Below are positions 54,517 through 62,398 of a stretch of DNA of 64,000 nucleotides, piece by piece. The DNA lies in the NCBI GenBank assembly GCA_937911505.1, contig CALEMF010000014.1, positions 62,001 to 126,000 on the forward strand. Reading direction: 5' to 3'. Position 1 is the first letter of the stretch. The number at the start of each line of letters is the position of its first letter. The notes under the pieces were generated by a model, which was not told the DNA's origin, made no database searches, and was given only the letters and a program-made list of their open reading frames with translations. Both the position numbers and the translations under genes were made by a program. Origin of the DNA: an uncultured Cytophagales bacterium. Its GTDB lineage: Bacteria; Bacteroidota; Bacteroidia; Cytophagales; Thermonemataceae.

Positions 54517-56850
54517 TTATCTGACTATAAACTTTACAGCTTCTTCACCAATGCGTAGTATGTATAGCCCCTTGGTGATTTTATTTGTAGCTACCTCAAA
54601 GCTTTTACTAGTAACCACTCCTTGCTCTACCAATTGTCCTGTGCTTGATACAATACGATAAGGAACACCCTCCTGACCACTAGTAATTATAATGTTTTTA
54701 CCTCTTACAGTAGGATTCGGATATACTGATAAGCTACTTAACTCTGCTTCTTGTCCTAAAATGGTCTCTATAGGTTGTGAAGTTACAGTTTCTTCAGTTG
54801 CTCCCTGGCAGTTTCCTTCGTGTAGGGCAATATTACGAAAGTAAGAGTTATTAGCAGCTCCACCGTCGTTATCATTGACAAAAAAGAGCCTATCGAAAGT
54901 ACCTGTATAAAACTGTCCTACAGGAATGGTATATTTTACCCAATCTGTACCACTATAATTGGCATAATTTGTAATACCCCAGTCTTGTGTACCATACAAT
55001 TTAAATGAAGCGTCAGAAGAAATGGCGTTATCCGAGTCTAAGCCTATGGCATGAATTTCTCCTTGGTTGGTACTTCTAAACTCAAACGTCAAAACAGTAT
55101 TGGCAGTCACCTCGTAAGCAAGCGGCATAGCTTTCCAAGTATTATTAGTCAACACCAGCGCATCATTTGAATCTATGTAATAATCTCCTGCCAAGTCTTG
55201 ACCACCGTATGCGCTAATATTTCCAAGGTCAATAGCACCACATACAGGTAGTTCGCTATTTGTATTTTTTACCTCAACTAAGTCAATGGCTATATCACTG
55301 CTCCAGCTACTCCCAGTAGTACCATGAAAACGAATTTGTAGTTGTGCTGTGGTTGGCAAGTTAACCGTGGCTGTTTGCCAGCTTTCTCCTTGGTTTCCTG
55401 CTCTCACCCAAACCTCACTCCAACTTGCACCATCGTTTGTGCTTACCTCTACCTTCAAGTTACCCATAGAGGTACCATTCATATGGTATAGAAAGCTCAG
55501 CGCTGGTGTAGATAGAGAAGATGTATTGAAACAAGGTAAGGTAACGATAGCTTCTTTATTAGGAAAGTTGGGATCAGAGGCCTCCATATATAAATATTGT
55601 GTGCCATCTGCAGCCGCTCCTGGCCCTGTTCCAGTAGAAGGGGTACTTGTAGATCTTCTTGTCCAGTTGAAGTCATCTCCTGTAGCTTGTACCCAAGCGA
55701 AAGTACCTCCTTCAAAGCTCTCAGCATAAGGTAAAGAAGCAGGTGTACCACAAGTAACAGGTGCTACACTACCGCCAAACATGGCATTCCAAAAAGAGGC
55801 TAAACGTGCATTGGTACCACTGTTGTTTCCGCCAGATGTGGAGCAGCCTCCATTGGTATGTACACCAATAGCATTACCAGTTTCAACAACAATCACTGGT
55901 GAGCCAGAGTTACCTCCTTCAGTATCGGCATTATAGTACAGTTTATACGTCGTTGAACTTGAGTAGTTTCCCACATGGGTTTGTTGTACTTGGTTGCGCT
56001 CTGGACGGTTAGGGGTATTATAGCTTCTTACGACACCAAAGCCTGTCACTCTAATATCTCTAGCTTGGTCTACTTGTACAACATTATAAAACTTATTCTG
56101 CCCTGCTAATGCAGTAAGCCCTGTAGTTGTATTTACACCTAGTTCTGCTACTGCCCAGTCTTCAGCAGGATAGCCAGACTTTACCGTGTTGAGTAGTATC
56201 GGATACTGATCGCTTACTGGCGGATGTTGTATGTTACCATTAGCATCAGAGAGCGGTACATTAAATTCGAGTATTTGTGTATTACTAGAAATACAATGCC
56301 CAGCAGTTACCATTTTTCCATTACTGATGAGCCAGCCAGTACATCCAATAGGTACAATGCGCCCAACAGCATCATCATTTGATAACGCCCGGTTATCTGT
56401 ATTACCACATTGTGTTCGTTTATTAGCGTCATTTACTGGGTAGCCTACTATCATTTCGTCGATTTCTACGAAAATATTTTCTCCATCTCTGGAATCTTTG
56501 ATAACTTCAATGCGCAGCTTGTTGCCATTGAAATAAGCACTTGTATTACCCCATTGTGCCAACTGCTTGGCATTGAGTACTTGCGTCTCACCATCTTGCA
56601 AGGAGGTAAATACTACTTTACTATAGGTACCTAAGTTTACGCTACTTACCACAAATCTACCATAAATGGCTTCTGTGGGTAGCTCGATCGTTTGTTGTAG
56701 CGGTGTGACGCCTCGTCGATTATTGTATTGATAGCCCACTTTTTCTACTGATTCGTTTAATGGCGCTTGTGCTTGTGCTGGAAATACCAGCGTAGTGGAG
56801 AGGCAAGCAGCCAACACGGCTGATATAACCCCTAGTTTGAAGTTTTTCAT
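54517..56850 (-). CDS. Secreted trypsin-like protease with MAM-like and T9SS sorting domains
   Basis: 777 residues from the ATG at 56850; longer starts add a poor N-terminus. Signal peptide ending PAQAQ. The peptidase has His185 (VTAGHC), Asp231 (EDWAVAEL) and Ser315 (GGNSGSP), a complete triad of the Glu-specific/trypsin-like type. A MAM-like beta-sandwich follows (about 385-540, PYAESFEGGTFAW), then another strand-rich region. The last 80 residues (LSVYPNPTVRGKNI ... GLYILRIG) are a type A sorting domain for type IX secretion, which sends proteins to the cell surface of gliding Bacteroidetes. It probably degrades extracellular protein. Confidence 0.9.
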   Translation of the reverse strand: MKNFKLGVISAVLAACLSTTLVFPAQAQAPLNESVEKVGYQYNNRRGVTPLQQTIELPTEAIYGRFVVSSVNLGTYSKVVFTSLQDGETQVLNAKQLAQWGNTSAYFNGNKLRIEVIKDSRDGENIFVEIDEMIVGYPVNDANKRTQCGNTDNRALSNDDAVGRIVPIGCTGWLISNGKMVTAGHCISSNTQILEFNVPLSDANGNIQHPPVSDQYPILLNTVKSGYPAEDWAVAELGVNTTTGLTALAGQNKFYNVVQVDQARDIRVTGFGVVRSYNTPNRPERNQVQQTHVGNYSSSTTYKLYYNADTEGGNSGSPVIVVETGNAIGVHTNGGCSTSGGNNSGTNARLASFWNAMFGGSVAPVTCGTPASLPYAESFEGGTFAWVQATGDDFNWTRRSTSTPSTGTGPGAAADGTQYLYMEASDPNFPNKEAIVTLPCFNTSSLSTPALSFLYHMNGTSMGNLKVEVSTNDGASWSEVWVRAGNQGESWQTATVNLPTTAQLQIRFHGTTGSSWSSDIAIDLVEVKNTNSELPVCGAIDLGNISAYGGQDLAGDYYIDSNDALVLTNNTWKAMPLAYEVTANTVLTFEFRSTNQGEIHAIGLDSDNAISSDASFKLYGTQDWGITNYANYSGTDWVKYTIPVGQFYTGTFDRLFFVNDNDGGAANNSYFRNIALHEGNCQGATEETVTSQPIETILGQEAELSSLSVYPNPTVRGKNIIITSGQEGVPYRIVSSTGQLVEQGVVTSKSFEVATNKITKGLYILRIGEEAVKFIVR

Positions 56851-57223
56851 TTTAATTTGTTTTAGAGTATTTAATTGCCAAAAATTTCTAAGCGCAATGA
56901 ATATACAAACCCTAAATAAAATAAGCAAAAAATCAAATTAAAAAATATCAATATAGCGGCAATTTTACTAGTATCAATAATTGACTAATTAATGATATAT
57001 TTTGTTGAATAAAAATTAAACAAAACGTACAAATGGTTATTTTGATGTTACCCAGTAGTTTTTTAGAGGTATTGGAATTTTGCTTGTAGCATTTATGAGA
57101 AGATACTTTTGTTCGGGCTAAGTACTTTTATAGGGAGTATAAGCGCTTAGACCAGCCGGTACGACACAGTAAGCGTTCGGTACGATATGAAGTATAATTG
57201 AAAAAGAAAGTTTAAATAACCTT
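56851..57223. other. Non-coding stretch between apt and the protease gene
   Basis: No frame of note. AT-rich on the protease side, as expected for its promoter. The octamer CGGTACGA occurs twice (57161-57190 region); apart from that nothing I can name. Confidence 0.5.
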
Positions 57224-57742
57224 TTAGTATTGTATGACAGACTGCACAGTATGTTTTTGGAGCTTTTCTCTTCCTTTCAAAAAAGTGAGTTCTACCAAGA
57301 AAGCCAAGGCAGCTACTTGACCACCTGCCTTCTCAACAAGATTACAAGCTGCCACGGCTGTTCCTCCCGTAGCTAGTAGGTCGTCGTGAATTAGTACTTT
57401 ATCTCCTGGTTGTATGGCATCCAAATGTATTTCCAATGCATCTGCACCATACTCCAGTTGGTACTCTTCACGAAGTGTGTGGGCGGGTAACTTACCAGAC
57501 TTACGAATGGGTACGAAGCCTACACCCAACGTATTGGCTAAGATAGCGCCAAACATAAACCCTCTCGATTCTATTCCTGCTACCTTATCTACTTCAAAAC
57601 TCTTACAAAGGGCTTGTAAAGCCTCAGAAGCGCGCTGGAAACCTATGGGATCTTTTAGGAGTGTTGTGATATCTTTAAAGACAATACCAGGCTTAGGAAA
57701 ATTTTCTATTTCACGTATAAAAGAGGAAAGATACGAGTCCAT
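57224..57742 (-). CDS. apt: Adenine phosphoribosyltransferase
   Basis: 172 residues, the normal size. The PRPP motif is VLIHDDLLATGGTAVA; IESRGFMFGA and the start IENFPKPGIVFKDIT are typical. It turns adenine and PRPP into AMP in purine salvage. It stands alone. Confidence 0.96.
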   Translation of the reverse strand: MDSYLSSFIREIENFPKPGIVFKDITTLLKDPIGFQRASEALQALCKSFEVDKVAGIESRGFMFGAILANTLGVGFVPIRKSGKLPAHTLREEYQLEYGADALEIHLDAIQPGDKVLIHDDLLATGGTAVAACNLVEKAGGQVAALAFLVELTFLKGREKLQKHTVQSVIQY

Positions 57743-57947
57743 ATTTTTGATTAATACTAAAAGAAAGAAAACTAGGGAAATAAGGAAAACGTTCCCGTTT
57801 TAATTTACTCTTTTAGTGTGTACCACCTTTTAAAGAATCTTTAGCAAGGGGATTTGACTTGCTATAGAATAATCTCTAACTTATTCCAAAGCGCAGTAGA
57901 GATATGATTTTACTGTGTTACATACTACCTTAAGCAGCAAATACTTT

Positions 57948-59156
57948 ATGAAAATAGGCATTATTAGAGAAGGAAAAGTACCTGTGGATAAGCGAGTAGT
58001 ACTATTGCCTGCTGCTTGTCAAGAAGCAAAGGCACGCTTTCCAACCATAGAGATTATTGTACAAACCAGTATTATACGTTGTGTCAAAGATGAGGCCTAT
58101 CGGCAAGCAGGCTTTCCAATCAACGAAAGTATGAAGAGATGTGATGTATTACTAGGTGTAAAAGAAGTACCTATCAAAGACCTCATCCCTCATAAAACTT
58201 ATTTGTTCTTTTCTCATACCATTAAAAAGCAACCTTACAACAGGCAACTTCTTCGCGCCATCTTAGAAAAAAACATTACCCTCATCGACTACGAGTGTCT
58301 TACAGATGCACAAGGCAATCGTATCATTGCTTTTGGGCGATATGCAGGTATTGTGGGCGCTTACAATGCTTTCTGGACCTATGGCAAACGCTATGATCTG
58401 TATGATTTACACAGAGCCATTGATTGCGAAGACTATGACGATCTCCTCAAAGGCTTACAAACTGCCTACCCGCATCTTCCTCCACATTTAAAAGTAGTAC
58501 TTACTGGTAGAGGGCGCTCTGGGGGCGGGGCAGCCGAAATGCTTGAGGGTATGGGTATCAAAAAAGTGTCGCCTGAAGCGTATCTCAGCGAAAGCTTCAA
58601 TCAACCTGTTTATACACACTTGGCTTCCTCAGATTACTATCAACCTATACAGAGCCAAGCCCCTTCTTTCTATGAAGCCCCTGAAAAATACCAGTCTGAC
58701 TTTTTAAAGTTTGCCAAGCAGAGCGATATATTCATTAGTGCGCATTACTGGAATCCAAAGGCAGCGCGGCTTTTTACAAAGGAAGATGTACGTCTAGAAG
58801 ATTTCCGATTGCGCATTATTGCCGATATTACTTGCGACATAGACGGTTCTGTACCCACTACTATTCGTGCTTCTACTATCGCCGACCCTGTTTATGACTA
58901 CAATCCAACTACTGAGCAAGACGAGTTAGCCTTCTCTGAGGAGCAAAATATCACCGTAATGGCGGTAGATAACCTTCCTTGTGAGTTACCCATTGGGGCT
59001 TCACGTTCGTTTGGGAATCAATTTATTCAGGAAGTATTGCCTCATTTTTTCAACGGTGATCCAGCGCAAGTTTTAGCAAGTGCTACTATTGCCAAAGCAG
59101 GAAAGTTGACCCCATCTTTTCATTACCTACAAGATTTTGTAGATGGTAAAGTGTAA
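57948..59156 (+). CDS. Alanine/saccharopine dehydrogenase-like NAD(P) oxidoreductase
   Basis: 402 residues from the ATG at 57948. The N-terminal IGIIREGKVPVDKRVVLLP and TYLFFSHTIKKQPYN belong to the alanine dehydrogenase / transhydrogenase fold; LKVVLTGRGRSGGGAAEML is the NAD site; IIADITCDIDGSVPTT is near the active site of saccharopine dehydrogenases (LYS1). It may make or break an amino-acid-keto acid adduct. The true substrate is unknown, as for most bacterial relatives. Confidence 0.8.
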   Translation: MKIGIIREGKVPVDKRVVLLPAACQEAKARFPTIEIIVQTSIIRCVKDEAYRQAGFPINESMKRCDVLLGVKEVPIKDLIPHKTYLFFSHTIKKQPYNRQLLRAILEKNITLIDYECLTDAQGNRIIAFGRYAGIVGAYNAFWTYGKRYDLYDLHRAIDCEDYDDLLKGLQTAYPHLPPHLKVVLTGRGRSGGGAAEMLEGMGIKKVSPEAYLSESFNQPVYTHLASSDYYQPIQSQAPSFYEAPEKYQSDFLKFAKQSDIFISAHYWNPKAARLFTKEDVRLEDFRLRIIADITCDIDGSVPTTIRASTIADPVYDYNPTTEQDELAFSEEQNITVMAVDNLPCELPIGASRSFGNQFIQEVLPHFFNGDPAQVLASATIAKAGKLTPSFHYLQDFVDGKV

Positions 59157-59182
59157 ACTAAACTTTTTAGTAAAATATGTCC

Positions 59183-59190
59183 TATCTTTG
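59183..59190 (+). promoter_or_regulatory. Candidate -7 box of the DnaQ-UvrC gene
   Basis: TATCTTTG fits TAnnTTTG, 32 bp before the TTG start; no clear -33. Confidence 0.35.
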
Positions 59191-59222
59191 TAGATAGACC
59201 TTTTATAAAATCTATTGGAAAG

Positions 59223-60623
59223 TTGAGCAAGAGACTATACGCTATCATTGACCTAGAGACTACGGGAGGGCGTCCTTTTCAAGATGGTATTACAGAAATA
59301 GCTATCATCATACACGACGGCGAGCGTACTATAGACAGCTACGTTACGCTCATTAACCCAGAACGCTTTATTCCTGATCATATTACAAAGATTACAGGTA
59401 TTACTAACGAAATGGTGCGTTCAGCGCCCAAGTTTCATGAGGTAGCCAAGAAGATCGTCACTTTTACAGAAGGTAAAGTGTTTGTGGCGCATAATGTACA
59501 CTTCGACTACTCCTTTATTAAAGCTGCTTTTAAATCGCTCGGCTACAACTATCAGAGGAAAACCCTTTGTACGGTACGACTCAGCAGAAAACTTATAAAA
59601 GGGGTTCCTTCTTATAGTTTAGGAAAACTCTGCAAATCACTTGGTATTACGCTTAGAAACAGACACCGCGCTAAAGGAGATGCAGAAGCAACAGCAACAC
59701 TCTTTAGCCACCTGATACAGCTTGACAAACAAACTACAGAAGCGAGTATAAAAGGAACGAGCATTATAGAAGACGAAACCAAACAACTTACACTTCCTCC
59801 TAAAATAAGCCACCATCAAGTAGAGGCACTTCCAGAAGAGGTAGGTGTCTATTACTTTATTAATGCTGATAAACAGATTATTTATGTGGGTAAGAGTAAA
59901 AATATTCGTAAACGGGTAGTCTCTCACTTTCAAGTTTTTCATAAAACGCGCAAGCAAGCAGAGATGAAGAGCCAAATCGTAAACATAGAGTATACACTTA
60001 CGGGTAGTGAATTGATGGCGTTGCTTCTAGAATCGGATGAGATCAAACGTATTAAACCTAAGTTTAATCGTGCACAGCGAAGGAGTGTCTTTAATTATGG
60101 CGTATTTTACGAGCGAGATAGTGATGGCTACATTCAGTTTTACACTGATAAAATTAAAAACCAGCGTATGCCTGCCTTTTTTGCTGACTCTTCGCACAAC
60201 GCCCGTAAAATTCTCTCGCATTATGCCCAAAAGTACCAACTCTGCTTGAAACTATGTGATATGTACAGCCACGCAGGGCCTTGTTTCAACTATCATATTA
60301 AGAAATGTGAAGGCGCTTGTATTCAAGAAGAAACGCCTCAGTCTTATAACGAGCGGGCACTACAAGTCCTTAGCCATTTGACGACTTACGCACGCCCTAA
60401 TTTCTTCATTATTGGGCGAGGAAGACAACACCAAGAGAAAAGTATCGTTTGTATTGAGAATGGTAAGTATGTTGGGATGGGTTATATAGCCACTACGCTT
60501 CTAAAAGAAAAGAATACGGCTGTACTTAAATCGCATATTACCGCTTACAAGGACAATAAAGATGTCCAAAAAATTATTCGTGGATACTTGAAAGATACCT
60601 CCGATGAGCTGTGGTATTACTGA
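59223..60623 (+). CDS. DnaQ-type exonuclease fused to UvrC-like GIY-YIG domain
   Basis: 466 residues, TTG start. Residues 1-165 are a DEDDh 3'-5' exonuclease: IIDLETTGG, HNVHFDYSF and HRAKGDAEAT. From about 200 a GIY-YIG nuclease of the UvrC/Cho type follows: GVYYFINADKQIIYVGKSKN, then a Cys-bearing part (SHAGPCFNYHIKKCEGAC). No UvrB-binding or HhH part of UvrC is visible. Such fusions may cut 3' of a lesion and trim the end; activity is inferred from motifs. Confidence 0.88.
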   Translation: MSKRLYAIIDLETTGGRPFQDGITEIAIIIHDGERTIDSYVTLINPERFIPDHITKITGITNEMVRSAPKFHEVAKKIVTFTEGKVFVAHNVHFDYSFIKAAFKSLGYNYQRKTLCTVRLSRKLIKGVPSYSLGKLCKSLGITLRNRHRAKGDAEATATLFSHLIQLDKQTTEASIKGTSIIEDETKQLTLPPKISHHQVEALPEEVGVYYFINADKQIIYVGKSKNIRKRVVSHFQVFHKTRKQAEMKSQIVNIEYTLTGSELMALLLESDEIKRIKPKFNRAQRRSVFNYGVFYERDSDGYIQFYTDKIKNQRMPAFFADSSHNARKILSHYAQKYQLCLKLCDMYSHAGPCFNYHIKKCEGACIQEETPQSYNERALQVLSHLTTYARPNFFIIGRGRQHQEKSIVCIENGKYVGMGYIATTLLKEKNTAVLKSHITAYKDNKDVQKIIRGYLKDTSDELWYY

Positions 60624-60680
60624 GTGCATTGATTATCTAACAATTCCTTGCTAACATAGCCAGAAATTTAATAAACTTAC

Positions 60681-60688
60681 TAAATTTG
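60681..60688 (+). promoter_or_regulatory. Candidate -7 box of gldA
   Basis: TAAATTTG 16 bp before the gldA ATG; no clear -33. Confidence 0.35.
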
Positions 60689-60704
60689 GAGCCTACGTAG
60701 TTTT

Positions 60705-61622
60705 ATGTCTATCCTTGTTAAAAATCTCTCTAAAGTCTACGGTCAGCAAAAGGCTGTGGATAATATTACATTCGAAGCACACCCTGGACAGATCGTGGGC
60801 TTCTTAGGGCCTAATGGTGCGGGGAAGTCTACCACCATGAAAATCGCTACAGGCTACCTTTCTCCCTCGGCTGGTACGGTAGAGGTAGGTGGCTTCGATG
60901 TACAACAAGCGCCGCTACAAGTGAAAAAATGTGTAGGCTACTTACCAGAGCATAATCCGCTCTACCTAGATATGTACGTGAAGGAGTACCTTCAATTTAT
61001 AGGTAAACTTCACCAAATGAAAGCGGCTATACGTAAGCAACGTATCAAAGAAATGGTAGTCCTCTGTGGCTTGGAAAGGGAACAAGGCAAAAAAATAGGT
61101 GCGTTATCCAAGGGCTACCGTCAGCGTGTCGGACTAGCCCAAGCCCTTTTGCACGACCCGGCTGTACTTATTTTGGATGAACCTACGACAGGCTTAGATC
61201 CCAATCAAATAGTAGAAATAAGACAGGTAATCAAGACTGCCGCCATTGACAAAACGATTATTTTCTCCACCCATATTATGCAAGAAGTACAAGCGATTTG
61301 TGATCGTGCCATCATTATCAACTTAGGTAAAATAGTAGCTGACAGCACTGTAGCAGCCCTAAAAGACGCGAAGGGGAAAGAAAACCGTATTACTGTAGAG
61401 TTTGCTGAAGCCATTTCAGTGGATGCTTTAGAGCAGCTCCCAGGTGTACTGGAAGTCTCTACACTGGGAGAACATCGTTATGAGGTAAGAAGTGAAGCAA
61501 GTGAGGATGTCCGCGCTCATATTTTCAGCTTGGCCTCCACTCAACAATGGACTTTACTAGGATTACAACAGGAGGAACAAACCTTAGAGACCATTTTTCA
61601 AAATTTAACCCAACAAAAGTAG
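60705..61622 (+). CDS. gldA: Gliding-motility ABC transporter ATPase GldA
   Basis: 305 residues. Walker A GPNGAGKST near 40, signature LSKGYRQRVGLAQAL, Walker B LILDEPTTGLDP. It is the nucleotide-binding subunit of the GldA-GldF-GldG complex needed for gliding in Flavobacterium johnsoniae. It is followed by gldF at 9 bp and then gldG, which supports the name over other ABC-2 ATPases. Confidence 0.93.
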   Translation: MSILVKNLSKVYGQQKAVDNITFEAHPGQIVGFLGPNGAGKSTTMKIATGYLSPSAGTVEVGGFDVQQAPLQVKKCVGYLPEHNPLYLDMYVKEYLQFIGKLHQMKAAIRKQRIKEMVVLCGLEREQGKKIGALSKGYRQRVGLAQALLHDPAVLILDEPTTGLDPNQIVEIRQVIKTAAIDKTIIFSTHIMQEVQAICDRAIIINLGKIVADSTVAALKDAKGKENRITVEFAEAISVDALEQLPGVLEVSTLGEHRYEVRSEASEDVRAHIFSLASTQQWTLLGLQQEEQTLETIFQNLTQQK

Positions 61623-61631
61623 GTCATTGCT

Positions 61632-62393
61632 ATGTTTACCATCTTATTTAGAGAAATTAACGCCTTCCTTAGCTCACTGATCGCCTACATCGTCATTACT
61701 GTATTTCTAACGGCTATGGGGCTTATTGTTTGGGTATTTCCTGATACTAACGTGTTAGACTACGGTTTTGCGGATTTGCATACACTTTTCTTCTTCGCTC
61801 CTTATGTATTTATGTTTCTTATTCCAGCCATTACTATGCGCACCTTTGCAGAAGAAAAAAAGACAGGCACCATTGAGCTCCTACTTACCCGACCTGTAAA
61901 AGAGTGGAACATTATTTTAGGAAAATATTTCTCAAGTTGGCTACTCGTTATTTTTGCGCTTCTGCCAACCCTTATTTACTACTTTACCATCTACTATCTT
62001 TCTTTGGTACGTATCAAAAGCCCTGAAGGTACACTCATTCTGACGGAGAATATGGACTCATCAGGTATTGCGGGCTCGTACATTGGATTGTTATTACTAG
62101 GCGCTGTTTTTACTGCTATTGGTATTTTTGCTTCTTCTATTAGTAGAGATCAAATTATTTCTTTTATCACAGCCGTTTTTTTATGCTTTATTCTCTATCT
62201 AGGTTTTAGCTCTATCGCCGCTATTGATGATACCACCCCCTTTGCCTACTTTATTGCGCAACTAGGCATCGACTACCACTATAATTCCGTTAGTAAAGGG
62301 CTAATTGACTCGAGAAACTTAGTGTATTTCGTCAGCGTAGTAATCGTTATGCTCTCCGCTACTAAATTAGTATTGGATAGTAGAAAATGGTAA
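61632..62393 (+). CDS. gldF: Gliding-motility ABC transporter permease GldF
   Basis: 253 residues with six membrane helices. MFTILFREINAFLSSLIAYI at the start and FLIPAITMRTFAEEKKTGTI are typical of the ABC-2 permease GldF. It forms the membrane channel with GldG and takes energy from GldA. Confidence 0.95.
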   Translation: MFTILFREINAFLSSLIAYIVITVFLTAMGLIVWVFPDTNVLDYGFADLHTLFFFAPYVFMFLIPAITMRTFAEEKKTGTIELLLTRPVKEWNIILGKYFSSWLLVIFALLPTLIYYFTIYYLSLVRIKSPEGTLILTENMDSSGIAGSYIGLLLLGAVFTAIGIFASSISRDQIISFITAVFLCFILYLGFSSIAAIDDTTPFAYFIAQLGIDYHYNSVSKGLIDSRNLVYFVSVVIVMLSATKLVLDSRKW

Positions 62394-62398
62394 TTGAT

